Shown: positions 31,454 to 40,272 of the stretch, one piece after another | How positions within the stretch are numbered: position 1 is the first letter of the stretch | How the letters are laid out: each line of letters opens with the position of its first letter | Origin: Cephaloticoccus sp. | GTDB lineage: Bacteria > Verrucomicrobiota > Verrucomicrobiia > Opitutales > Opitutaceae | Reading direction: 5' to 3' | Length of the DNA: 45,605 nt | Assembly (NCBI GenBank): GCA_021734075.1 | Contig: JAIPJW010000009.1 | Location: 1 to 45,605, forward strand | Program-made: the position numbers and the translations under genes | The notes under the pieces: generated by a model | The model's input: only the letters and a program-made list of their open reading frames with translations | What the model was told of the DNA's origin: nothing | Database searches by the model: none

Positions 31454-33100
31454 TTATTCCAGGCCCGAGATGTTCACGTCCATGGGATAATCGATGGTAA
31501 ACTTCACGGTGAGCTCGCGCTTTTCGCCGGGCTTGAGATCGAGGGTCCACTTGAGTTTGCCCTCGGCATCGGGCTTCACGTCCTTCTCGGCCGGCGCGAG
31601 CACCTTGACGACGATTTTCTCGTTGCGCGACACCGGCACCTGATCGTTGACGATCACGCGTTCGGAGGTGCGCTTGTTGTTCTGGATCGTGATGAGATAT
31701 TCGTAGGTCAGGCGATGGTCCTTGCTGAAGACACCGGTTTCCTCGGCGAATTTCTGGATGCGCTGGTGTTTGACGCTGATGCCCTCGTCGGCCCCGAGTG
31801 CCAGTTCGAAGCGTTCACCGGGCATGACCGTGTGCATCCGGCTGGTGGCCACAAAGGTGCCGTCGAGAAACACATTCATGCCGCCGGCGAGCAGGGGGAA
31901 CTCGGTGTTGTTGTAGACCCGTGAGGTGAGGTAGGCGTTGGCCAGGAGCTTGGGGGTCGTGTTGTATTCGGACTGGACGTTGAGTCTGGCCGAGGTGATC
32001 GGCACCTTTTGCGGCGAATTGTCACTGGGGATGCTGGAAGCCACCGTGATCTTGAAGGAGGCACTGGTGGCACCGGCCTCGATGGTGGCCGCGGCCATGC
32101 CGGCATCCTTCAGCTCCATCGCCTGATCTGCTTCCCTTGACATGGCCCCGGCAACCATGGGCATGGCCATATTCTTGGCGCGCTCTTGGCGGGCATCGTA
32201 GGCCACCGGAGCCGGCCGGGGCACAAACACATCCAGATTCCAAACTCCGAGGTCGGGCGCGGCGCCGCCGAGACCGGGCCGGGCGGTCGAGAGGGTGAGC
32301 GCGACATCCTGCCAGTCCTCGCCGGTGTTTTGCCGCACGAGACCGAAATAACCGAGTTCCACGGCGCGGTCGGCGCTCAGGACCCGGGCATCGTAATTGG
32401 GCGACCAGGTGGCGCCCGGCACGGTGTAGGAAAGGGAAACCTGCAGGTTGCCGGCCTGTTCGGCGGACACGCGCACGGTCACGGTCTTGTAGCTTTTCCC
32501 GCCGGCCCCGCGCAGCTCGTTGAGCTGGCGTTGCACGGTGTTGATCTGGTTCTGCACGACTTCGCGTTGCTCATCGAGGGTGGCGCGGGTCGTGGTCAGG
32601 CGGGATTTTTGTTCGGTGAGATAAGTGAGCGCGCTGGTGAACTGTTCGAGTTCCGGCCGGGGCACATCCTTGGTGGGCGGGGCAAAAAGCGCGGCCTCCA
32701 TCCGGTCGAGCATCACACCCTGGGCCTGCAGCACATTGCCCTGGTCGTCGATTTCGCGGACCTGCTTGCCGAGGGTGCGGAGCTGGTCCTCCAGCTCCTT
32801 GACCCGGGCATTGGGGGTGAAATCGACGTAGGTCTTTTTTGCGCTGACATCGAGAATCAAGGCCTGCGCCGTGCCCTTGCCGCTCACTTGCAGCGACTGT
32901 TCATTGAGAGTCTGGGGCAGGTTGGCGAAGACGAGTTCGGCAACCCCGCCGGTCAGGTTGACGGTGGCGGTGCGGGTGACGACGGCACGGTCGGTATAGA
33001 CGGTAACCGCGCTGATGCGCGAGTCGACCGGGGCGGCGGCCAGCATGAACGGGGCGAACACAGTGGCGGCGAGGAGTGAGATGATTCGGGATTTTTTCAT
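31454..33100 (-). CDS. MuiA-like (DUF4140/DUF4139) exported protein
   Basis: A 548-residue protein with a signal peptide (MKKSRIISLLAATVFAPFML). After it, SRISAVTVYTDRAVVTRTAT matches the DUF4140 start, a Glu/Gln-rich coiled-coil region follows (about 90-190, KELEDQLRTLGKQVREIDDQ), then DUF4139 (about 200-548: VTVRVSAEQAGNLQVSLSYT, ATWSPNYDARVL, LGYFGLVRQNTGEDWQDVAL, TLSTARPGLGG). Proteins with this layout are annotated 'mucoidy inhibitor A'; the biochemical role is not known. A ~100-residue Ala-rich insert contains DQAMELKDAGMAAATIEAGA. It lies 63 bases downstream of the sialate-esterase gene on the same strand. Confidence 0.8.
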   Translation of the reverse strand: MKKSRIISLLAATVFAPFMLAAAPVDSRISAVTVYTDRAVVTRTATVNLTGGVAELVFANLPQTLNEQSLQVSGKGTAQALILDVSAKKTYVDFTPNARVKELEDQLRTLGKQVREIDDQGNVLQAQGVMLDRMEAALFAPPTKDVPRPELEQFTSALTYLTEQKSRLTTTRATLDEQREVVQNQINTVQRQLNELRGAGGKSYKTVTVRVSAEQAGNLQVSLSYTVPGATWSPNYDARVLSADRAVELGYFGLVRQNTGEDWQDVALTLSTARPGLGGAAPDLGVWNLDVFVPRPAPVAYDARQERAKNMAMPMVAGAMSREADQAMELKDAGMAAATIEAGATSASFKITVASSIPSDNSPQKVPITSARLNVQSEYNTTPKLLANAYLTSRVYNNTEFPLLAGGMNVFLDGTFVATSRMHTVMPGERFELALGADEGISVKHQRIQKFAEETGVFSKDHRLTYEYLITIQNNKRTSERVIVNDQVPVSRNEKIVVKVLAPAEKDVKPDAEGKLKWTLDLKPGEKRELTVKFTIDYPMDVNISGLE

Positions 33101-33163
33101 ACCATTAATGAGTTAACGGGGTGAATACGGGTGAGGGCAGGATTTATTAGACTGAGTGACAAT

Positions 33164-34678
33164 TTACCAATTGTCGCTGCGGAAAGGGGCGGCGGGCAGG
33201 CCAGCGCCGTTGAAGAGGTTGGCGCCGGGGGTATTGCTCCAGGCGTAGCGCACGGCCACCGGTTCCGCCACCTGGGGCGACTTCACGAGGAGCGTGTTGC
33301 GCTCAATCACCGCCGTGGCCGGATAAAATTTGCGGTCTTCGCCGGCGAGTTCGAGGGCCTGGGGTGGTTTGCCCTCGGCGATGAGACCCGTGAGGACCTC
33401 GTCGAATTGCACGCGCAGGGCCGGGCCCTCGCGTTCCGCGGAGGCAAAGCGCGGTCCGCGCCAATCCCCGGTGATCTTGTAAACATTGACGGCGGCGATT
33501 TGGGCGAGGCGCCGACCCACGATGGGCTTGTTCTGGGGGTGAATGTCCTGCGGGTTGCCGCAATCAAGCGTCACGGCCATGTCGGTATTGGGCAGTGCCA
33601 GGGCCTTGGCTTGGGCTTCCCGGATCAATGCCCAACCCTGCCCGGTGGCATCATTGGGTTGGGCGTAATTGGGCAACTGCACGAAATAAAAGGGAAAATC
33701 ACCGAGACCCCATTGGGCCCGCCAGGCCCGGATCATGGCTGGGAATAGTTCGGCGTATTCGGTCGGTTGGGCCCAGTTAGACTCGCCTTGATACCAGATT
33801 GCCCCGCGCAGCGCGTAGGGCTGGAGCGGGACAATCATGCCGTTGAAGCATTCGGCGGGCGAGTGTTGGGTGCCGGGACCGCGGGGCAGGAGGGGCGGCG
33901 GCACTGGGTTGGGCGTGCCCTTCGCCTTGGCTTCGGCATCAAGTTTTAGCCAGGCATCGTGGTTGGCCACGATGGTCGGATAATTCTTCACCAATTCCTG
34001 CCAACGCGCCTCAATGGCCGGCCAGGCGTTCACCGCGTGAAGGGTGTGCGGATCCATCCAGGTTTCGATTTTGCTGCCGCCCCAGGAACTGTGAATCAGG
34101 CCGACGGGGACCCCAAGTTTGCGCTGCAGATTGGCGGCAAAGAACCAGGCGACCGCGCTGAAATTGCCCGCATGTTCCGGTGTGCCCGGTTGCCAGCCGG
34201 AAGTTTCAACCGTTTCCATGGGAGTCGTGGCCAGGGTCTGCCTGATCGTGATGTGGCGGATCAAGGGTTGGTTGATCTTGGCAATGACTTCGGCGGCATC
34301 GGGCAGGGATGAGAGCTGCCGGTTCATGTTGGATTGGCCGGAAGCCAGCCAGACCTCACCGACCAGCACATCGTGGACAACCACGGTGGTCTTGCCGGTC
34401 ACGGTGAGGTCGGCCGGTTCAGTCGTGGCGGCGATGGGATCGAGGTAGACAATCCAGCGGCCGTCGCGATCGGTTGTGGCTCCCACGGTTTGGCCGCGGA
34501 AATTGACCGTGACGTGCTCGCCGGCTGACGCCTGCCCCCAGATTGGCAGGGCCCGGTTCTGCTGCAGGACGGCGTGATCACAGAAAAGCGGGGCAAGGGT
34601 GACGTCAGCCATGGCAGTAGAAAAACCCAAGGGCAGCCCGAGAACGATGGCAATTAAATGGGCGCGAAGTTTTCTCAT
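33164..34678 (-). CDS. Sialate O-acetylesterase family SGNH hydrolase
   Basis: A 504-residue exported esterase beginning MRKLRAHLIAIVLGLPLGFS, a clear signal peptide; the frame extends 20 codons upstream but the signal fixes the start at 34678. The catalytic serine is in VWLASGQSNMNRQL (the family's GQSNM block), and family segments GAIWYQGESNWAQ, LIHSSWGGSKIETWMD and HPQNKPIVGRRLAQIA are present. The His in DIHPQNK is the likely catalytic-triad histidine. Such enzymes remove O-acetyl groups from sialic acid or from plant polysaccharides. It is probably periplasmic, in line with the carbohydrate-degrading gene content. Confidence 0.9.
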   Translation of the reverse strand: MRKLRAHLIAIVLGLPLGFSTAMADVTLAPLFCDHAVLQQNRALPIWGQASAGEHVTVNFRGQTVGATTDRDGRWIVYLDPIAATTEPADLTVTGKTTVVVHDVLVGEVWLASGQSNMNRQLSSLPDAAEVIAKINQPLIRHITIRQTLATTPMETVETSGWQPGTPEHAGNFSAVAWFFAANLQRKLGVPVGLIHSSWGGSKIETWMDPHTLHAVNAWPAIEARWQELVKNYPTIVANHDAWLKLDAEAKAKGTPNPVPPPLLPRGPGTQHSPAECFNGMIVPLQPYALRGAIWYQGESNWAQPTEYAELFPAMIRAWRAQWGLGDFPFYFVQLPNYAQPNDATGQGWALIREAQAKALALPNTDMAVTLDCGNPQDIHPQNKPIVGRRLAQIAAVNVYKITGDWRGPRFASAEREGPALRVQFDEVLTGLIAEGKPPQALELAGEDRKFYPATAVIERNTLLVKSPQVAEPVAVRYAWSNTPGANLFNGAGLPAAPFRSDNW

Positions 34679-34788
34679 GGGAGAACAGACAGTCTGTTTG
34701 CCGGTCAGTGCCCCCGCAACGGGATTCGCGACGTTCAACTTGGGCCGGAGCCGGATTAACTACCCGGCGGCATCCCGCTAAGCGTTGG

Positions 34789-35601
34789 TCAATGCGCGGC
34801 GCCGATCCAGGTGTCCCCGCAGGCCCCCCCGCCGGTGACCGCCGCGACCTCGACCTCGGTGCCGTCGAAACGCACCAACGGCAGATAAAACTTGGAAATT
34901 TCATCGAGCGAACCGGCGGCGTAGTGACCAATGAAGGAACGACGAAAACGCGTCGGGTGCCGGTTGGCGCTGGAACCGTGGATGATGTTGCCGTGAAAGA
35001 AGAGCGTGTCGCCCGGTTGCATGCGCACCGGCGTGACTTTCATGCCCTTGGGCACCGGCACATGGTTGGGGGTGAAGGAGTCCGTCGTATCGGCATCGTG
35101 CTGGTTGCAGACGAGGTTGCCCAGGTGGGATCCGGGCACGACGAGCAGGCAGCCGTTTTGCTCGTCGCAAATGTCCATGGCCGTCCACGCGCCGATGCAG
35201 GTGCCGGGTTTGACGAGCAGGTAGAGGTTGTCCTGGTGCAGCGCCTGACCGCGGGCACCGGGCGGTTTGAAGTAATACATGGTCTGCGCCGCCACGGGTT
35301 CGTCGTCGTCCAGCAGCACCTTGAGGACATCGTGCACCGTGGGATGCAACAGGTGCTGGCGGGCGGTTTGATTGAAGCGGTGCGGGTGCACGACCCGCGG
35401 CCACTGCGCGAGCGGGTCCCGGGCATCGCGAATGTTGTCGGTGTGAATCAACTCCGACTGGCCGGCGTGATGGATCGCCTCAAAGGCGGCGATCAACTCG
35501 GCGACCTCGGTGGGGGAAAACAGTTGGGGCACGACGACATAGCCGTCGCGGTCATAGTCTGCTTTCAACTGGGAGAGGTCAGGCCGGGCAGGAGCAATCA
35601 T
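34789..35601 (-). CDS. Second phytanoyl-CoA dioxygenase-like protein
   Basis: A 270-residue PhyH-family oxygenase with the iron site HxD in ALHQDNLYL and the distal His in NIIHGSSANRH, followed by RFRRSFIGHY for 2-oxoglutarate. DEQNGCLLVVPGSHLGNL is the usual family loop. It starts MIAPARPDLSQLKADYDRDG at 35601; the longer frame to 35982 overlaps the TfoX-like gene in another frame and is not family-like. It has clearly the same fold as the protein at 5223-6134, but the two differ in length and spacing, so they are probably not recent duplicates. The substrate is unknown. Confidence 0.88.
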   Translation of the reverse strand: MIAPARPDLSQLKADYDRDGYVVVPQLFSPTEVAELIAAFEAIHHAGQSELIHTDNIRDARDPLAQWPRVVHPHRFNQTARQHLLHPTVHDVLKVLLDDDEPVAAQTMYYFKPPGARGQALHQDNLYLLVKPGTCIGAWTAMDICDEQNGCLLVVPGSHLGNLVCNQHDADTTDSFTPNHVPVPKGMKVTPVRMQPGDTLFFHGNIIHGSSANRHPTRFRRSFIGHYAAGSLDEISKFYLPLVRFDGTEVEVAAVTGGGACGDTWIGAAH

Positions 35602-35680
35602 GGGGGAAAATGAGGTGATGGCTTGGTGGGAGGGCCGGGCATTCGAGTCAATCCTTTGCCCGAGCGATCGGGCGCCGGGC

Positions 35681-36085
35681 TCAGGGCCGGAAATCGCGCC
35701 GGTCCCGCTTTCGTTTCGCCGCGGGAGGGACAATCCCGATGCGCGGGTCGCGTTGGCGGAGGCGCTCGACCAGCCAGCGGGCATCCGCCTCGAACGAATC
35801 GGCCGCCTCGGGCAGATAGAGCCATTTGGGCAGGACCGGATGCGGCGAGAGGGTGGTGAGATCGGCCACAACCGCAGCGTGGTGCTCGCGCTCCATCGGC
35901 ACCAGGAGGCCGCGCCAGGGTTCCTCCTTGTCAGCGAGAAAGAGGACGAAGCGTCCATGCAGGTAAACTGCCTTGCCGCCAAACATGCCTTTGACGAGCA
36001 GGGTAGGCTCGGACTCCAACGGATCCACCAGCCAAAGGTGGCGGTTGAGGGGTTTGACCGGACGATCGGAAGATCTGCGCGCCAT
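35681..36085 (-). CDS. TfoX/Sxy N-terminal-domain-like small protein
   Basis: A 134-residue protein with VKGMFGGKAVYLHGRFVLFL (the 'MFGG...y..g..f.l' block of the TfoX N-terminal domain), then PWRGLLVPMEREHHAAVVAD and HPVLPKWLYLPEAADSFEAD, as in single-domain TfoX-like proteins. The tail is Lys/Arg-rich (PPAAKRKRDRRD). In gamma-proteobacteria TfoX promotes competence, but single-domain versions elsewhere have no established role. It stands 20 bases downstream of uvrC, so it could be co-transcribed with it. Confidence 0.55.
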   Translation of the reverse strand: MARRSSDRPVKPLNRHLWLVDPLESEPTLLVKGMFGGKAVYLHGRFVLFLADKEEPWRGLLVPMEREHHAAVVADLTTLSPHPVLPKWLYLPEAADSFEADARWLVERLRQRDPRIGIVPPAAKRKRDRRDFRP

Positions 36086-36105
36086 GATTCAGATTGTAAT
36101 TGGGC

Positions 36106-37587
36106 TCAGGTTTCGGCCGGCCGGTTCAGGTAGGCGTGCAGGTCCGCGGCGAACTTGGGACCGATCCCGGGTGCGGCGGCGATAATCTCGACGGAAGCGG
36201 CCCGCAGTTTGTCAATGGAGCCGAAATGCTCGAGGAGGGCGGCTTTGCGCTTGGGCCCCAGATGGGGGAAATCATCGAGGACACTTTCCCGCATTTTGCG
36301 CGAGCGCAGATCGGCGTTGTAGGTGTTGGCGAAACGGTGGGCCTCATCGCGCAGCCGTTGCAGGAGGTTGAGCCCACTGTGGTTGATCGACAGATTGAGG
36401 GGAGGGCGCTCGTCGGGGAAGATGATCGTCTCGTGTTTTTTGGCCAGACCGATGAGGGCCGGGGGTTCCACCCCGATGGCGATGAAGGCCTTGAGGGCGG
36501 CGGCGATCTGGCCGCGGCCGCCATCGATCACGACGAGATCGGGCAGGGGCTTTTTTTCCTCTGCCAGACGCCGGTAGCGACGACCCACGACTTCCTCCAT
36601 GGCCCGGTAATCGTCGTTGCCGATGAAGCTCTTGATGCGAAAGCGCCGGTAGTGGTCCTTGTCGGGGCGGCCTTCGGTGAAGTGCACCATCGAGGCGACG
36701 ACAAAGGTGCCGGAAATGTGCGAGATGTCGAAGCACTCCATGTGGGTGGGCGGCACGGGCAGGTTGAGGGCCTGCTGCAGGGTGACGAGGCCGTCGACAT
36801 CGCTGCGCAGGAGCGTGCGGTCGCGCTCGAAGCGGCGGGTGCGTTTCAGGGTGCCCTCGAGGGCGGCGATCACGTCGCGCAGTTCGGCGGCCTTTTCAAA
36901 GTTCAGTTTTTCCGCCGCGGTGGCCATCTCGGTGCGCAGGGTTTCCAGCCATTCGCGGGTCTTGCCGTCGAGAAAGGCACAGGCCTCTTCCACGCGAAGG
37001 CGGTAGTCGGCGGTCGTGACCACATTGTCGTGGCCGTAGATGTCCTGCCGCACGTCGTCGTAGAGTTGCCAGCGGCCGTCGGGCAGTAGTTGCGGCGTGC
37101 CGTCGCTCAGGAGGACGCCGTATTGCCGCCTCATCTGGGCCAGGGTTTTGCGCAGCAGGCCGGAGTGGGCGAAGGGGCCGAAGTAGCGCGAGCGCGGGTC
37201 CTTGCGGATGCGGGTCAGCATGAAGCGCGGCAACTCCTGGGCGAAGTCGACCCGCACCAAAAGGAATCGCTTGTCGTCGGTAAAATCGGTGTTGTAGCGC
37301 GGCTTCCATTGCTTGATCAGCCGGCCCTCCAACAAGAGGGCCTCGGGTTCGGATTTCACCTCGATCGTATCCAGATCATGGATGGTATCGATCAGGGCGC
37401 GAATCTTGGGCTGGGCGATGGTGCGGGCGCGTCCGCGTTGAAAATACGACGAAACCCGCTTCTTCAGGCTCTTGGCCTTGCCCACGTAAATGATGCGGCC
37501 CAGGCGGTCCTTCATCAGGTAAACCCCCGGCTTGTCCGGCAGGGCCCGGACCTTCTCCTTGAGGTTTAATGAACGGTCTGCTGGCAT
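36106..37587 (-). CDS. uvrC: UvrC-like excinuclease subunit lacking the usual cysteine cluster
   Basis: A 493-residue nucleotide-excision-repair endonuclease subunit, shorter than the ~610 of E. coli UvrC. It has an N-terminal GIY-YIG domain (about 17-97: PGVYLMKDRLGRIIYVGKAK, E82 in SEPEALLLE), a UVR domain for UvrB contact (about 214-248: EKLNFEKAAELRDVIAALE), the RNase-H-like nuclease domain (ECFDISHISGT, LVVIDGGRGQ, RDEAHRFAN) and a tandem helix-hairpin-helix (LDDFPHLGPKRKAALLEHFG, APGIGPKFAADLHAYL). The region between GIY-YIG and UVR (about 140-205) that normally holds four Fe-S-binding cysteines has only C203. Both nucleases look intact. It diverges from cinA, 36 bases apart. Confidence 0.93.
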   Translation of the reverse strand: MPADRSLNLKEKVRALPDKPGVYLMKDRLGRIIYVGKAKSLKKRVSSYFQRGRARTIAQPKIRALIDTIHDLDTIEVKSEPEALLLEGRLIKQWKPRYNTDFTDDKRFLLVRVDFAQELPRFMLTRIRKDPRSRYFGPFAHSGLLRKTLAQMRRQYGVLLSDGTPQLLPDGRWQLYDDVRQDIYGHDNVVTTADYRLRVEEACAFLDGKTREWLETLRTEMATAAEKLNFEKAAELRDVIAALEGTLKRTRRFERDRTLLRSDVDGLVTLQQALNLPVPPTHMECFDISHISGTFVVASMVHFTEGRPDKDHYRRFRIKSFIGNDDYRAMEEVVGRRYRRLAEEKKPLPDLVVIDGGRGQIAAALKAFIAIGVEPPALIGLAKKHETIIFPDERPPLNLSINHSGLNLLQRLRDEAHRFANTYNADLRSRKMRESVLDDFPHLGPKRKAALLEHFGSIDKLRAASVEIIAAAPGIGPKFAADLHAYLNRPAET

Positions 37588-37623
37588 TTTGCTAAAATCG
37601 GTCTAATTTCACTTCCCGCAAGT

Positions 37624-38952
37624 ATGGTTTCTTCCGAATCTTCCACCACTCCCGTTACACTCATACCCAAGCGCTTCGAGCTGCTTACCCTGGGGGATGA
37701 ATTGCTGCTGGGGCTGACCGCCAATGGGCATCTCACCTTTATCGGGGCCGAGCTCGGGCGCCGCGGCGTGCAATTGGCCCGCAATGTCACCATCACGGAC
37801 GAGGCGGAGGCAATTGCCCGGCAGATTCGTGAAAGCCTGGCCCAGGCGGATGTCATCATCACCACGGGGGGGCTGGGGCCGACCTGCGACGACCGCACGC
37901 GTGAAGTCATTGCGGAAGTGCTGGGGCAGAAACTTGTCTTTGATCCGAGCATCGAGGCCGCGATTGTGGAGCGCTTCAATCACTTTGGCCGGGTGATGAC
38001 GCCCAACAATCTGAAGCAGGCCTACCGCTTTGAGGACGGCGAGGTGTTGCCCAACGCCAACGGCACCGCCCCGGGACTTTGGTTCGAGTATGAGGGCAAG
38101 GTGCTTTGCATGCTGCCCGGCCCGCCCAACGAATTGCAGCCGATGTTCATCGGACAGGTCATCCCGCGGCTGGCGGAGCGCGGGCTCCTGCTGATGCGCG
38201 AGGCCTACGTGCAGATCCGCAGTTCCGGCATCGGCGAGTCCGCGCTGGAGACAAAACTGCAACCGATTTTCGACCGACATGGCGCGGCGCTCAGCGTGGC
38301 CTTTTGCGCGCACCAGGGCCAGGTGGATTGCCGACTGAGTTCGCCGGGCGGGCAATTGAATCCGGGACAGATCGATGCGATTGCCGAGGAATGTGCGCAG
38401 CTGTTGGGGGAGGACTTCATGTGCTACGGCGACGACTCGATGGCGAAAGTCTGTGCCGACCTCCTGCGGGCGGATGAAAAAACCTTGGCGGTGGCCGAGG
38501 CGGGCACGGGGGGCCAGCTCTCCAGCGCCTTCACGGATATTTGCGGGAAGAACAAGTTTTTCAATGGCGGGGTCATTTGCAGTTCCAACGAGGCCAAGAT
38601 GACCTTGCTCGATTGTCCCGAATGCATGATTGCGCAGCACGGTGCGGTCAGCCCGGAGTGTGCCGTGGCACTGGCCACGGGAGTCGCCGAGACCCTGAGT
38701 GCGGATTACGCCATCGCCATCACGGGGTTTGCCGGCCCCTGCGCTGGCACCAAGGAAAACCCCATCGGCGCCATCTATGTGGCCCTGTATGCACCCCACG
38801 GCGTTTGGTCAAAGAAGCTCAGTTACCCGGGGCCGCGCAAGACGGTGAAGACCCGGGCGGTCAACTTTGCCCTCGATTGGCTCCGGCGGGAACTCGTGCG
38901 GGCCCAGGCCGGTCGTGTTTTGCCTGCCCGGCGTTTGACGGCGATGCAATAA
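37624..38952 (+). CDS. cinA: CinA-like protein with altered PncC active-site motif
   Basis: A 442-residue two-domain protein. The N-terminal MoaB/COG1058 domain (about 18-180) has LTLGDELLLGLTANGHLTFI, VIITTGGLGPTCDDRTREVI and MLPGPPNELQPMF. The C-terminal CinA_C/PncC domain (about 280-430) normally deamidates NMN with a Ser in an AESCTGG motif; here the stretch is A291-E292-A293-G294-T-G-G, so the Ser-Cys pair is Ala-Gly. FAGPCAGTKENPIGAIYVAL follows as usual. The N-terminal hydrolase may be active while the PncC half is doubtful. It ends five bases before a convergent membrane-protein gene. Confidence 0.9.
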   Translation: MVSSESSTTPVTLIPKRFELLTLGDELLLGLTANGHLTFIGAELGRRGVQLARNVTITDEAEAIARQIRESLAQADVIITTGGLGPTCDDRTREVIAEVLGQKLVFDPSIEAAIVERFNHFGRVMTPNNLKQAYRFEDGEVLPNANGTAPGLWFEYEGKVLCMLPGPPNELQPMFIGQVIPRLAERGLLLMREAYVQIRSSGIGESALETKLQPIFDRHGAALSVAFCAHQGQVDCRLSSPGGQLNPGQIDAIAEECAQLLGEDFMCYGDDSMAKVCADLLRADEKTLAVAEAGTGGQLSSAFTDICGKNKFFNGGVICSSNEAKMTLLDCPECMIAQHGAVSPECAVALATGVAETLSADYAIAITGFAGPCAGTKENPIGAIYVALYAPHGVWSKKLSYPGPRKTVKTRAVNFALDWLRRELVRAQAGRVLPARRLTAMQ

Positions 38953-38957
38953 GGGGG

Positions 38958-39779
38958 CTACCCGGTCCCGGGGGTCGGCCGCGCCAACTTTTCCGCCAGC
39001 AAGTCCGCCACGCGGTTGAGCCGCAGGGCAAAGGCGGCGTAAATCACCACCAGGGCGGTGATGCAGGCATTGCCCAGAGTGTAGTAATTGCGCCGGATCA
39101 TGGAATGCGACCAACCGTGCTCGGTCATGAGGCGATTCATGTCCCCGTTGGTGTCGTCCTCGCCCATGATGAGTGAACCCATGGGGATGTCCTCCAGCCC
39201 GTGATAGACGTCGCGCCAAAACAGATAGATATGCAGGAAGCAACTGGCGCCGATAAAGAGAAACACCCAGCGGCAGGCGCCCCATTTGAATTTGTCCGGC
39301 AGTTGCACGTAGAAGGCCCCGATCAGCAGGGTGCTCAGGTAAAACTCCCCGCCGATGCCGCTAAACGACCACCAAAACTCCTGCCGGTAAAGTGGGGTCC
39401 GCCAGGTGAGTTGATACTGAAGGGCGGCCAGGGCGACGGCGATCAGCATGGGCCAGATCTTCCGCTCGTGCCAACCGGAGACCAGCAAGGTTCCCAGCAG
39501 GGCCAATACCCCGAAATAAACAAAGGGTGAATACTCGTCCTCGATCGGGGTCCAGCCGATGGGCAGGGGTGTGGCTTTCCGCCCGGTCATCCAAGCCGCC
39601 GTGGCGTGGCCGAACTCGTGCATCCAGACGTGAAACCCCTGCATGAGGAAACCCAGTGGGGTGAGGGAAACGGCCCAAGCCAGGCCCGCGACGAGGGGCA
39701 GGGCCAGCAGGTTGACCTTCCAGTTGTCGAAGGCCAGCAGGGCGGGGGTAACCGGTTCCGGCCGTTCAAATACGTCCAT
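38958..39779 (-). CDS. Multi-pass membrane protein with HExxH metalloprotease motif (M50-like)
   Basis: A 273-residue protein with about seven hydrophobic segments. The first (KVNLLALPLVAGLAWAVSLT) and second flank H54-E55-F56-G57-H58 in GFHVWMHEFGHATAAWMTGR, an HExxH zinc motif followed by a membrane segment, as in site-2-protease-like proteins and related M50 relatives. I do not see a second NPDG-type motif. A periplasmic or cytoplasmic loop carries DTNGDMNRLMTEHGWSH. It may be a membrane protease, or an inactive or structural relative. It converges with cinA, whose stop is five bases away. Confidence 0.6.
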   Translation of the reverse strand: MDVFERPEPVTPALLAFDNWKVNLLALPLVAGLAWAVSLTPLGFLMQGFHVWMHEFGHATAAWMTGRKATPLPIGWTPIEDEYSPFVYFGVLALLGTLLVSGWHERKIWPMLIAVALAALQYQLTWRTPLYRQEFWWSFSGIGGEFYLSTLLIGAFYVQLPDKFKWGACRWVFLFIGASCFLHIYLFWRDVYHGLEDIPMGSLIMGEDDTNGDMNRLMTEHGWSHSMIRRNYYTLGNACITALVVIYAAFALRLNRVADLLAEKLARPTPGTG

Positions 39780-39881
39780 GGCCCAACCCTAAAATCCCCA
39801 CAGGAGCCAAGTCGAGCGTGCCCGTCTGGTGGAATCGCCACGCTTGCCAGTGCCGGTCCCGGGACTTAGTTTGGCCTCACC

Positions 39882-40268
39882 ATGAAGCTACCCCGATTTC
39901 TTGCGTTGTTCGTTTTCATCGGCTTGGTGCCGTTTGCTTCCGCTGCGGATGCCAATCCCATCTTCGGGCCCTACGAGGCCATTGTTTATGATCAAACCAT
40001 GCTGCAGGGCGTGAAGGTGGATGACGTGGGCGATGTCTTTCTCATGTTCCAGCCCGACAAGACCGACACGCAATTGACGATCCGCATCTCGATGGCGGAG
40101 GGTTCGCAATACCGCAAGTGGTTCACCGGGGACGAGGTGCTCGTCGCCCAGGAAAATGCCGGGCGCGCTCCGAATTCCTGGACCGATCGGGTGCAGACCA
40201 CGGCCAATTACATCGAATACATCGCGGACGGTCGGATTTTTCTACATCTGAAAAAGATCGAGGGCTGA
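39882..40268 (+). CDS. Small exported protein of unknown function
   Basis: A 128-residue protein with a signal peptide (MKLPRFLALFVFIGLVPFAS, cleavage near SAAD) and a beta-rich body (NPIFGPYEAIVYDQTMLQGV, RISMAEGSQYRKWFTGDEVL). No Cys follows the signal, so it is not a lipoprotein. I do not recognise a family. It starts 102 bases from the divergent membrane-protein gene and ends four bases before the glucosaminidase gene, suggesting that the two exported proteins are made together. Confidence 0.7.
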   Translation: MKLPRFLALFVFIGLVPFASAADANPIFGPYEAIVYDQTMLQGVKVDDVGDVFLMFQPDKTDTQLTIRISMAEGSQYRKWFTGDEVLVAQENAGRAPNSWTDRVQTTANYIEYIADGRIFLHLKKIEG

Positions 40269-40272
40269 ACCC

